From: Shewanella sp. c952
Lineage (GTDB): Bacteria > Pseudomonadota > Gammaproteobacteria > Enterobacterales > Shewanellaceae
Assembly: GCF_019654975.1 (NCBI RefSeq)
Contig: NZ_BPEW01000002.1
Location: 186,001 to 250,000, forward strand
Direction: 5' to 3'
DNA length: 64,000 nucleotides
Below are positions 56,545-64,000 of this stretch, in pieces (the stretch's first letter is position 1; each line of letters begins with the position of its first letter). The notes below the pieces were generated by a model. It was not told the origin of the DNA. It did no database searches and worked only from the letters and a program-made list of their open reading frames with translations. A program made the translations under genes and the position numbers.

Positions 56545-57142
56545 TTTCGAATATGCAATCAAATGCAAACCAGTCAACTAGCCCCGCTAACAGCCAACTT
56601 CGTTTAACAGCTATTTCAAGAAAACTGACACAGCACCGATAATCCTCAACTAACACTCCTCAGTGGGCTAATGATGTTCATTGCAGATATACCCGTGCTA
56701 GCTGAAGATGCAGGATTCACTAGGAGTTTAATGGAGGATAGCGACAATATTAACAAGCTAAAAAGAAACCCTTGCGCCCATTATCCTGTGCAAGAAAACC
56801 ATAGCACTGGACGCTACAGAGTGTGCTTATAAGCTATAGAGCAAATTTCAATAGATCGGGCTAAGCTTATTGACCTAGTGAATGGACTCCTAAAGCTCGA
56901 GCATAACGCAATCATATTGGTCATGCCGTGATTGGTGCGAATAATAACTGCAATATCATTGCGATTAAGCTTTTTACAGTAGTCACTAACATCACCGCCA
57001 CTCACTATTATCAATTTTTAATTGATAATAATTCAAAAGTTAAGCTGTTTTTGTTTTGAATACTTAGCGCTAATATGCACCCCATAGTCGAACACGTAAC
57101 AAATTCGATGCCGAGATTAGATTTGAATCACAGGAGTTCAGC
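56545..57142. other. Gene-poor stretch before the monooxygenase gene
   Basis: About 600 bases with no supported gene. Short open pieces have stops and no ribosome sites. An AT-rich perfect hairpin (TATTATCAATT, loop TTT, AATTGATAATA; 57006-57030) lies about 110 bases before the next gene. It may be an operator or a terminator-like element. Confidence 0.45.
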
Positions 57143-57433
57143 ATGACCAAGCTCACCGTTGTAGCTAATATAATAGCCAATAAGGACAGTATTGATTTCG
57201 TCAAAGCAGAGTTAATCAAGCTTATTGAGGTGACTCGTGCAGAAGCGGGTTGCATTAATTATGACCTGCACCAAGATAATGAAAATCCAGCTCACTTCGT
57301 ATTTTATGAAAACTGGCAAAGCCGTGAACATCTTCAGACTCATCTGGCTAATAGCCATATAGCAGATTACGTTGCAGCCACCGAAGGTCGAGTGGAACTG
57401 TTTACGATCAATGAAATGACACACATTGCCTAA
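57143..57433 (+). CDS. Putative quinol monooxygenase (ABM/YgiN family)
   Basis: This 96-residue protein has an antibiotic biosynthesis monooxygenase (ABM) fold: TVVANIIANKDSIDFVKAELIKLIEVTRAEAGCINYDLHQD and VFYENWQSREHLQTHLANSHI. The family acts on quinols without cofactor (as E. coli YgiN). The next gene is a nitroreductase, and quinone redox is a plausible common theme. The ribosome site AGGAG is strong. Confidence 0.85.
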   Translation: MTKLTVVANIIANKDSIDFVKAELIKLIEVTRAEAGCINYDLHQDNENPAHFVFYENWQSREHLQTHLANSHIADYVAATEGRVELFTINEMTHIA

Positions 57434-57499
57434 TACACTTTAGCCTAATTCCCCCAATTTTTAGTGGTGCTAAATCACTAGCATCATAAGGAAACAAAC

Positions 57500-58156
57500 A
57501 TGACACACCCAATTATTACTGATTTAGAGAACCGTTACACAGCAAAGAGATATGACGCATCAAAACGCGTTCCTCAGGCCGAACTTGATGTAATTTATGA
57601 GGCTATGCGTTTATCCGCTTCATCAATTAACTCTCAGCCTTGGAAGTTTATTGTGATTGAGAGCGATGCAGCTAAGCAACGTATGCACGACACATTTGCT
57701 AATAAATTTCAGTTTAATCAGCCGCACATGAAATCAGCATCACACATTATTTTGTTTGCTCACAACCCACATTACACCCGCGACGATTACGCTAAAGTGG
57801 TTGATAAAGGTATTGAAGACGGTCGTACGAAACCTGAAGAAAGAGAGCAAGCTTTTGGTGGCTTTGCTTTTGCTGAGATCAATACTGACGAGACTGGTAA
57901 CACTGCAACTTGGACTAAATCTCAAACTTACTTAGCGCTGGGTAACACTTTGCATGTATTAGCTCGTCTTGGCATCGACTCTACCACAATGGAAGGCGTA
58001 GACAGTGAGCTTATCGGTGAGAATTTTAAAGATGAGTTAGATGGTTATGTCTGTGAGGTTGCACTGGCTATTGGTTATCACCATGCTGATGAAGACTACA
58101 ATGCAGCACTGCCAAAATCACGCTTGAGCGCTGAAGCAGTGATGACGGTTATCTAA
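57500..58156 (+). CDS. Nitroreductase family protein (NfsB-like)
   Basis: This 218-residue FMN enzyme reduces nitro compounds or quinones with NAD(P)H. The NfsB-type start (RYTAKRYDASKRVPQAELDVIYEAMRLSASSINSQPWKFIVI), with the FMN-phosphate-binding Arg/Ser/Asn positions, and the late IGYHHADEDYN are typical. A ribosome site (AAGGAAA) is present. It lies 66 bases after the YgiN-like gene and probably shares its transcript. The two end at a strong terminator. Confidence 0.9.
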   Translation: MTHPIITDLENRYTAKRYDASKRVPQAELDVIYEAMRLSASSINSQPWKFIVIESDAAKQRMHDTFANKFQFNQPHMKSASHIILFAHNPHYTRDDYAKVVDKGIEDGRTKPEEREQAFGGFAFAEINTDETGNTATWTKSQTYLALGNTLHVLARLGIDSTTMEGVDSELIGENFKDELDGYVCEVALAIGYHHADEDYNAALPKSRLSAEAVMTVI

Positions 58157-58203
58157 TTAAACCGTTATTCAATGGACAAGTGACCATTGCTAAATAACCC
58201 CAT

Positions 58204-58243
58204 AATGCCGTACATACTTGGTCGTATGTACGGCATTTTTTAT
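58204..58243 (+). terminator. Terminator of the nitroreductase gene
   Basis: AATGCCGTACATAC, loop TTGGTC, GTATGTACGGCATT, then a T run. The arms are 14 bases and perfect. Confidence 0.93.
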
Positions 58244-58451
58244 AACACTACGACTGATTCGATACCATAATTGTTCACTGCTCATCCAATTCTTAGCCTA
58301 AAGCCTTCACAGCGCAAAATTTGACAATTTATCGCCTAACTCATGATTGATTAAAGTTAGCTTTGTGTTACTTTCCCTTTGTTTTTTAATGATTAAACTC
58401 AAAACTGGTTAGATGAAGGTTGCCTAGCAACCACTAAGGGAAATAGACGTT

Positions 58452-60173
58452 ATGATATCATCGAAGTTAACCACCTACATTTTAAGCGTTACGCTAGTAG
58501 CATTAAGTGGCTGCGCCCTCTCACCCAAAAATGTTAGTGACATTCAATTTAAAGATCCAAACTTTGCACACTGTATTGCACAAACAAAAATGGCAGTGTT
58601 GTCAGACATTACCGAGCTCAACTGCTCGGATAGACAGATCACCCATGTCGACGAAATTCGTTACATGCCGGCACTTACTGACCTCGATTTAATGAATAAT
58701 GAATTGGCAGAGTTTGATACAACACTCCGCCCCAACCTTCAGCGTTTAAATCTACAAGGCAATAAGCTTTCCAATATCAATTTGAGCAACAGCCCTGAGC
58801 TCACTTTCCTCAATATCTCTAACAATAAAATAAGCAACATCGATGTAGGCCAAAATTCAAAGCTGATTAGCCTTTATGCCTACAAACTGCCACTTACCCA
58901 AATTGATGTTTCTGCTCAATCAAAATTAAGAGATCTAGGCTTAAGCAAACATAAGCTAACTAATATCGATCTATCTAATAATCCGCAACTACAAAGCCTC
59001 AATTTATCTGTTGGCACACTGGATAATATCGACTTAACTCATAATGCCAAATTGAGCCACGTCTACCTTGCGAGTAATCAGCTGACACAAATAGACGTTA
59101 GCCAAAACCCGAAATTGATACAGCTATCTGTTAGAAATAATCAATTGAATGAGCTCGATTTAAGCCGTAATGCACAACTGGTGACACTCAAAGCAGACTA
59201 CAACAAAATTGAAGATGTTTTGTTTAGCGCTGAGCCGCTGATTACTGAGCTTGAGATCAACAATAATCGACTCACCGTATTAGATACTTCTGCATTCGCG
59301 CACTTAGATAAACTGACCGCTTTCAATAACCCATTACAGCTACTGAAGGTCAATCACGCGCAACCGCCAAAGGTGCTCTCTATTGAGGGCACACCCTACG
59401 CATTATCGAATCAAGCACAAACTAACGAGCGCACGATTTCTAATCTACTATCGCCACGAGTGAGTATTTTAGAGGCTGGGTTAATCAGCCAAGATGGCAA
59501 TCAATACAATATTTTTTCGAGCCAGTTAGTGCTGCCGTCTTTAGGCCAATATATAGGGTATCGTTATTCGGTAACCCTACCGAAAAATGCCAAAGGACAG
59601 ATAGCTCCCGAGCTCGTCAATCAGGCGCAATTCCCTATAACGGTGCGTATGACACACCCAGAAATTGTTGACCCTAAAAGTGGTAAAGGCTTCACCACAT
59701 CAAGCTGGACAGACACTATGCTCAAGCATAATCGTAATTTGGCAATGTGGTATTTTGGCGACAAACATGAGCTGGTCAGCGGCCGCTGGACACTCGATAT
59801 TCTTTACCGTAACTCAGTCATAGCAACCAAGTCGTTTATGTTGGTGAATATGGATGAAGAACCAAAACAAAAGCCGCAGAAAAATGTCACCTTCGCTGAT
59901 TTAATTAGCAATGGTCAACATTATCTATGCACGGATAAAAAGTACCGGAGCTGTTTAGGCTTCAGCGATAGCAGCCACTGCGAAACAAGCCTTCAGCCTT
60001 TTAAAGCCCAATGTCAGCAAAGTGCGATAAAAGCAGTTCAAAAGCTAAGGCGTAGGCCTATGAATACTCAGCTTAAAGCTTTCTTTAGCCACCTTACCGC
60101 CTGTATGGGTGACAAATATATTCAAACAAGCAAACTTGTACCACAACAAGTTGGTAGCTGCTTAAGTAATTAA
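58452..60173 (+). CDS. Leucine-rich-repeat lipoprotein
   Basis: This 573-residue protein has a signal peptide with lipobox LSGC (Cys 21). From about residue 70 to 300 it has leucine-rich repeats of about 21 residues, each like LTFLNISNNKISNIDVGQNSK, in the internalin/SDS22 style with Ile/Asp at fixed places. The second half has an Ig-like or DUF3859-type domain (ILEAGLISQDGN, GRWTLDILYRNSVIATKSFML) and ends with a Cys-rich tail (HYLCTDKKYRSCLGFSDSSHCETS). It would sit on the cell envelope and bind a protein. No partner is seen nearby. Confidence 0.8.
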   Translation: MISSKLTTYILSVTLVALSGCALSPKNVSDIQFKDPNFAHCIAQTKMAVLSDITELNCSDRQITHVDEIRYMPALTDLDLMNNELAEFDTTLRPNLQRLNLQGNKLSNINLSNSPELTFLNISNNKISNIDVGQNSKLISLYAYKLPLTQIDVSAQSKLRDLGLSKHKLTNIDLSNNPQLQSLNLSVGTLDNIDLTHNAKLSHVYLASNQLTQIDVSQNPKLIQLSVRNNQLNELDLSRNAQLVTLKADYNKIEDVLFSAEPLITELEINNNRLTVLDTSAFAHLDKLTAFNNPLQLLKVNHAQPPKVLSIEGTPYALSNQAQTNERTISNLLSPRVSILEAGLISQDGNQYNIFSSQLVLPSLGQYIGYRYSVTLPKNAKGQIAPELVNQAQFPITVRMTHPEIVDPKSGKGFTTSSWTDTMLKHNRNLAMWYFGDKHELVSGRWTLDILYRNSVIATKSFMLVNMDEEPKQKPQKNVTFADLISNGQHYLCTDKKYRSCLGFSDSSHCETSLQPFKAQCQQSAIKAVQKLRRRPMNTQLKAFFSHLTACMGDKYIQTSKLVPQQVGSCLSN

Positions 60174-60211
60174 ACGACTATTTAGCGCAAACAACTTGCC
60201 ACAATATCAAT

Positions 60212-60235
60212 AGCCCGCTCTGTGCGGGCTTTATT
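60212..60235 (+). terminator. Terminator of the LRR lipoprotein gene
   Basis: AGCCCGC, loop TCTGT, GCGGGCT, then TTATTAT. Confidence 0.85.
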
Positions 60236-60451
60236 ATAACTACAGATAAAAACTGCTAGCTGCATCACGCTCCTTTACACTTCTTTAATTGAACTTGTAA
60301 CTGAGTTTAATTACCATTCTCAACTTCAAAGTTTACTTATTTATCTGCAACAACTTCCAGATAGAAATAAAGCCTTTTAACAAAAAAGTAAGCTATTAGC
60401 CGTAGTTGTCTTGCGCTTATATTTTGCCAAGACCGATTTGAGATCTTAACA

Positions 60452-61516
60452 ATGAATGTCGTTCCCGCTTTAAAATGGTTCCACAATTGGGTTGGTTTTT
60501 TTATTAGCATTACTATGCTAACTGTATTAACAACAGGCGTTTACCTTGGCAGTATCGACATGTTCAAACGCCTTGATGACAAAGGACAACAATACGCGCC
60601 ACTGTCTATTGAGCGAAAAGCAGAGGTGACAAATACACTGTTTGAACGCTATCCAGAAATAAGCTCAGTTCGCTTTCCCACTGAGCACACCCCATATATT
60701 CAAGCTGGTGCAAGGGGCACAACAATAGCGTTAGATAGTGAGCTCAATGAGCTGTCTATTCGCAAGTTTTCTGAAATGCCAATGTATAGCACCGTTTTCT
60801 GGTTACACAGAAACTTCTTAATGGGTGACTTTGGTAAGTACCTCAATGCTTGGGCATCAATGATTGGTGCGGTTATCACCTTAGTGGGGATCTATCTATG
60901 GTGGCGAGTGCGTAAAGGTTTTCGCCTAAAACAAAGTCTCCCTAAAGATACTCGTTCAAGTAGCTTGTTAAAAAGCCACATTCAACTCGGATTGTTTATC
61001 TCTGTGCCTCTATTCGTTTTGTGTTTAAGTGGCTTTTTAATCACTTATAAAGGTTTGTGGTTCGGCGCATTAAAACCAAGCTCGAACATAGAAATTAGCT
61101 ACCCTAAAAGCCAAGCTAAAGATTGGCCAAGCCAATTACAAACCGCGCAAAACATTTGGCCTGACTCTCTACTCGTTGCAGTCAGTAAAGATCGCGCTAA
61201 AAAGCCAAAAGAGGGAGAACCAGCAGCGGAACCTAGCTATAGCATCCAGTTCGATAGCCATAGCGACGTGTGGTTACGTAATGCAGACAGGATCAGTATC
61301 AATCACGCCGAAGGCACCATTAAATCGGCTTTAAAGCACAGCGACAGGCCACTTTCAGCCCGAGTAGCCAGTTTTGTAAGACCGTTGCACGACGCGCTTA
61401 ATATGCCTTTTGGTTACGTTGTATTTATTACGAGTGTGTCATTGGTTGGCTGCATGATGCTAATGTTTAGTGCACTCACTTTCTATCGACGTATATTTAA
61501 GAAAAAACGTAGCTAG
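60452..61516 (+). CDS. PepSY-associated membrane protein
   Basis: This 354-residue inner-membrane protein has four helices and two periplasmic parts. It starts with a PepSY-TM region (VPALKWFHNWVGFFISITMLTVLTTGVYLG). Later blocks are FWLHRNFLMGDFGKYLNAWASMIGAVITLVGIYLWWRVRKG and a last helix pair, LHDALNMPFGYVVFITSVSLVGC. The family is often linked to siderophore or ferric-reductase systems (FMN/haem reduction). His residues in helices (for example HNW and LHRNF) could bind haem. No Fur box is certain. Its 3' end is followed by a 42-base palindrome. Confidence 0.8.
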   Translation: MNVVPALKWFHNWVGFFISITMLTVLTTGVYLGSIDMFKRLDDKGQQYAPLSIERKAEVTNTLFERYPEISSVRFPTEHTPYIQAGARGTTIALDSELNELSIRKFSEMPMYSTVFWLHRNFLMGDFGKYLNAWASMIGAVITLVGIYLWWRVRKGFRLKQSLPKDTRSSSLLKSHIQLGLFISVPLFVLCLSGFLITYKGLWFGALKPSSNIEISYPKSQAKDWPSQLQTAQNIWPDSLLVAVSKDRAKKPKEGEPAAEPSYSIQFDSHSDVWLRNADRISINHAEGTIKSALKHSDRPLSARVASFVRPLHDALNMPFGYVVFITSVSLVGCMMLMFSALTFYRRIFKKKRS

Positions 61517-61529
61517 TTCTCTAATAACG

Positions 61530-61571
61530 ACTGGGTAATTGTTAGCAAAACTTTGCTAACAATTACCCAGT
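61530..61571. repeat. Perfect 42-base palindrome with 2-base centre
   Basis: Arms of 20 bases (61530-61549 and 61552-61571; the left arm reads ACTGGGTAATTGTTAGCAAA) surround AC. It lies 13 bases after the PepSY gene stop and about 75 before pepO. No T tract follows, so it is an unusual terminator if one at all. It could form a long cruciform or be a binding site. Confidence 0.85.
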
Positions 61572-61647
61572 TGACATTTTATGCCATTTATAGAAGATTG
61601 ATGCGTTAGAAAACTATAATAACTTCAGCAAGGAAGAGCATAAAATA

Positions 61648-63717
61648 ATGAAAAAATCACTAATTGCTATTGCCTTAGCCACTACCTTTTTAGGTGGCTG
61701 CGGCGCTTCGGATGTTAATGAAACAGCAGCGACAGAAGTCACTAAGACTACTGCAACTAAAGCGGAACTAGGCAGCTTCGGGGTTGACCTTTCTGCACGA
61801 AATGAAGCCGTCAAACCTGGCGATGACTTCTTTATGTACGCCAGCGGTACATGGTACGACCATTACATCATGCCGGCAGACAAGACTCGATATGGCGCAT
61901 TTACAGGTCTTGCTGAGCGCAGTGAAGAGCAAGTTAAAGAGATCATCGATGATATTGCTAGCCGCAGTGATTTAAATGCTGAAGAGCAGCTCATTGCTGA
62001 CTTCTACAAATCATACATGGACACAGATACCATCAACAAACTGGGTATCACGCCGATTCAAGGCACCCTTGATCAGATTTCAGCAATCAAGAATACCGAT
62101 GATTTAACCAAGGTATTTGGTCAAGCATGGTTAACTGGCGCAACCTCTCCTATTTCTGGTGGTATGTGGTTTAACCGCCTAGATCCTAACCAATATGAAA
62201 TGTCGATTGGTGCTGGCGGCTTAGGTTTACCAGATCGTTCATACTACCTTGAAGATAGCGAACGTTTCGTTAAAATCCGCAGCGCTTATGTTAGCCACAT
62301 TGCGCAAATGCTTGCATTTGCAGGTGTTAAAGATGGCGAAGCACGCGCACAAGCTATACTCGCGTTAGAAACTAAGATGGCAGAAGGCCAATGGCCACGA
62401 GAGAAGCGTCGTAACCGTGACTTAACCTTAAACCAAGTTAAGCGTGCTGATCTTGCTAAGCAATATCCAGGCTTTGATTGGGATCTGTACTTCGCAGAAA
62501 CCGGCTATAAAGTCCCACAGCTGAACATCTCGCAGCCTGATCCAGTTAAAACCATGATTGGCCTAGTCAATAGCGAGTCGCTTAAGGTTTGGCAAGATTA
62601 CCTGACTTTCCATACCATCAGTAACAACTCAGATGTGCTTTCTGAAGATATCTACGCCGCTAACTTTGCATTTTACGGCAAAGAGCTAAGTGGCCAACAA
62701 GAGCCTCGCCCTCGTTGGAAACGTGCAATTTCAGAGATGTCAGGCACGCAATCATTAGGTTTCGCTATTGGTAAAGTGTATGTAGCCCGCTACTTCCCAG
62801 AATCTTCGAAGCAGCAGATGTCTGAGCTAGTTGAGAACTTACGTACCGCTATGGGTCAACGTATTGATGATCTTGACTGGATGGGTGACGAAACTAAAGT
62901 TAATGCTCATGCAAAACTTGCCGCTTTCAATCCTAAAATTGGTTACCCAGATGTATGGCAAGAGTTTGATGGTTTAGTACTGACCAACAAAGATTTAGTC
63001 GGTAACATTCACAATCTGCGTGAGTACTTTAAAGCTGATAGCGTAGCTAAAGAGCTAAAGAAAACGGATCGCAACCGTTGGGGCATGACACCGCAACGTG
63101 TTAACGCCTACTACAATAGTTCGTTTAACGAGATTGTATTCCCAGCAGCCATTTTACAACCACCATTCTTCGACCCAAATGCTGATGCTGCAGTGAACTA
63201 TGGCGGTATTGGCGCTGTTATCGGCCATGAAATGGGCCACGGTTTTGATGACCAAGGTTCTAAGTCTGATGCAAACGGAATTCAACGCAACTGGTGGACA
63301 GATGCCGATCGTGCAGCATTTGACGCCAAAGCTGATCAGCTAGCGGCTCAATACAGCAAGTATGAACCCATCCCTGAAAACTTCGTTAACGGTCGAAATA
63401 GCCTTGGCGAAAATATTGGTGATGTTGGTGGTCTATCAATGGCTTATCACGCATACAAACTTAGCCTGAATGGCAAAGAAGCGCCGGTAATCGATGGCGT
63501 GACGGGCGATCAACGCTTCTTCCTTGCTTGGGCTCAAGTTTGGAAAGAGAAACGCACCGAGCAAAGTATGCTGAACCAACTGCGAGCAGGTACTCATGCA
63601 CCAGGTCGCTACCGTGCTCAAGCACCACGTAACCACGATGCATGGTACAAAGCCTTTGATGTTAAACCAGGTGATGCACTTTACTTAACTGAAGAAGAAC
63701 GTGTACGTATTTGGTAA
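61648..63717 (+). CDS. pepO: M13 family zinc endopeptidase, lipoprotein
   Basis: This 689-residue protein has a signal peptide with lipobox LGGC (Cys 18). The M13 (neprilysin) zinc motif HEMGH is at residues 527-531, preceded by VIG and followed by GFDDQG, and the third ligand Glu 588 lies in GENIGDVGG. A C-terminal RAPRNHDAWYKAFDVKPGD is typical. It would cleave small peptides at the cell envelope. It has a ribosome site (GGAAGAG) and its own terminator. Confidence 0.95.
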   Translation: MKKSLIAIALATTFLGGCGASDVNETAATEVTKTTATKAELGSFGVDLSARNEAVKPGDDFFMYASGTWYDHYIMPADKTRYGAFTGLAERSEEQVKEIIDDIASRSDLNAEEQLIADFYKSYMDTDTINKLGITPIQGTLDQISAIKNTDDLTKVFGQAWLTGATSPISGGMWFNRLDPNQYEMSIGAGGLGLPDRSYYLEDSERFVKIRSAYVSHIAQMLAFAGVKDGEARAQAILALETKMAEGQWPREKRRNRDLTLNQVKRADLAKQYPGFDWDLYFAETGYKVPQLNISQPDPVKTMIGLVNSESLKVWQDYLTFHTISNNSDVLSEDIYAANFAFYGKELSGQQEPRPRWKRAISEMSGTQSLGFAIGKVYVARYFPESSKQQMSELVENLRTAMGQRIDDLDWMGDETKVNAHAKLAAFNPKIGYPDVWQEFDGLVLTNKDLVGNIHNLREYFKADSVAKELKKTDRNRWGMTPQRVNAYYNSSFNEIVFPAAILQPPFFDPNADAAVNYGGIGAVIGHEMGHGFDDQGSKSDANGIQRNWWTDADRAAFDAKADQLAAQYSKYEPIPENFVNGRNSLGENIGDVGGLSMAYHAYKLSLNGKEAPVIDGVTGDQRFFLAWAQVWKEKRTEQSMLNQLRAGTHAPGRYRAQAPRNHDAWYKAFDVKPGDALYLTEEERVRIW

Positions 63718-63746
63718 ATAATATGAGCATGTTGGTATAAGAAAAT

Positions 63747-63778
63747 AAAAAGCCCCGCTTATGCAAGCGGGGCTTTTT
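63747..63778. terminator. Bidirectional terminator after pepO
   Basis: AAAAAGCCCCGCTT, loop ATGC, AAGCGGGGCTTTTT. It also serves the convergent gene at the window edge. Confidence 0.93.
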
Positions 63779-63807
63779 TATTCTGGACGGGACAAGCCGT
63801 GAAAAGC

Positions 63808-64000
63808 TTAATGCTTGCCTTTTACGCCATGACGTACCATCTCTTTACCGGTAACGAAGATTTCGTCGGTGATCCAACGGGCATGTAGTAACTTATGATT
63901 ATTATCAAAAACAGCAACAAAGTGACGCCCATCGGCATTGTTAGTTGCCATACCTACGCCTTCTACACCTACCAGGCCTAGACCACCATTCTCAACTGAT
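63808..64000 (-). CDS. 3' end of an unidentified gene (partial)
   Basis: Only the last 63 codons are in the window. They read ENGGLGLVGVEGVGMATNNA, then DGRHFVAVFDNNHKLLHARW and end HGVKGKH. The stop is at 63808-63810 on the minus strand and the start lies beyond the window. The sequence looks like a soluble domain with alternating strands; I do not recognise the family. Confidence 0.75.
   Translation of the reverse strand, partial: SVENGGLGLVGVEGVGMATNNADGRHFVAVFDNNHKLLHARWITDEIFVTGKEMVRHGVKGKH

Noticed and set aside
56814..57014. A 66-residue minus-strand open frame, and on the plus strand a faint ABC/UvrA-like reading (KLIDLVNGLL...).
   Set aside because: Both are interrupted or too weak. 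The match is too short to call a pseudogene.
57020..57040. A Fur-box-like GATAATAATT stretch.
   Set aside because: It is part of a longer AT palindrome and fits only half of the consensus.

Overview
The window looks like a chromosomal segment of a marine gammaproteobacterium, most likely Shewanella. The evidence is a periplasmic tetrahaem flavocytochrome c of the Shewanella fumarate reductase type, many gammaproteobacterial orthologues, the rpsU-(yqeY)-dnaG-rpoD block followed by a tRNA-Ile2(CAU) gene as in E. coli, and a moderately AT-rich base composition. No phage, CRISPR array, rRNA operon or intact insertion sequence was seen.

Region 1 (1-9.7 kb) holds housekeeping and envelope genes: a small outer-membrane barrel protein, the YajG lipoprotein, a periplasmic cyclophilin, AmpG (muropeptide import), YajQ, a VanZ-like protein, PanE, a Na+-dependent NSS transporter with an overlapping 34-residue MetS-type subunit, a PAP2 phosphatase and an EamA transporter. 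Region 2 (9.8-16.9 kb) looks like an anaerobic-respiration or uptake cassette: a DUF819 membrane protein downstream of a LysR regulator, a general porin, a divergent tetrahaem flavocytochrome c reductase and an AbgT-type transporter. Region 3 (17-20.7 kb) is the sirB2-sirB1-kdsA cluster, interrupted by a second DUF819 gene and not preceded by prmC/prfA within the roughly 1 kb visible upstream of sirB2.

Region 4 (20.7-28.2 kb) is looser and has long gene-poor stretches. It holds metR with a clear tandem MetJ operator, an HDOD protein, a GDSL lipoprotein, a divergent Lgt, and an AT-rich pair made of ApbE (flavin transferase) and a dihaem lipoprotein that carries a D-G-x-T-G-A-S flavinylation-like motif. 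This trio is the best candidate for an undescribed system.

Region 5 (28.4-48.6 kb) is dense core genome: pyrB, hemL, nhaD, gspA/gspB, cca, lpp with a nearby L,D-transpeptidase, rlmA-like, uppP, folK, folB, plsY, tsaD, rpsU, yqeY, dnaG, rpoD and tRNA-Ile2. The rpoD stop region is repeated in tandem, and a 3' tRNA fragment is duplicated downstream of the tRNA. Region 6 (48.7-64 kb) holds a HAD phosphatase, a CstA-family transporter, two envelope proteins, a DUF465 protein, a MITE-like palindromic element, an SPFH protein, a YgiN/nitroreductase pair, a leucine-rich-repeat lipoprotein, a PepSY membrane protein, a perfect 42-bp palindrome, PepO and the 3' end of one more gene.
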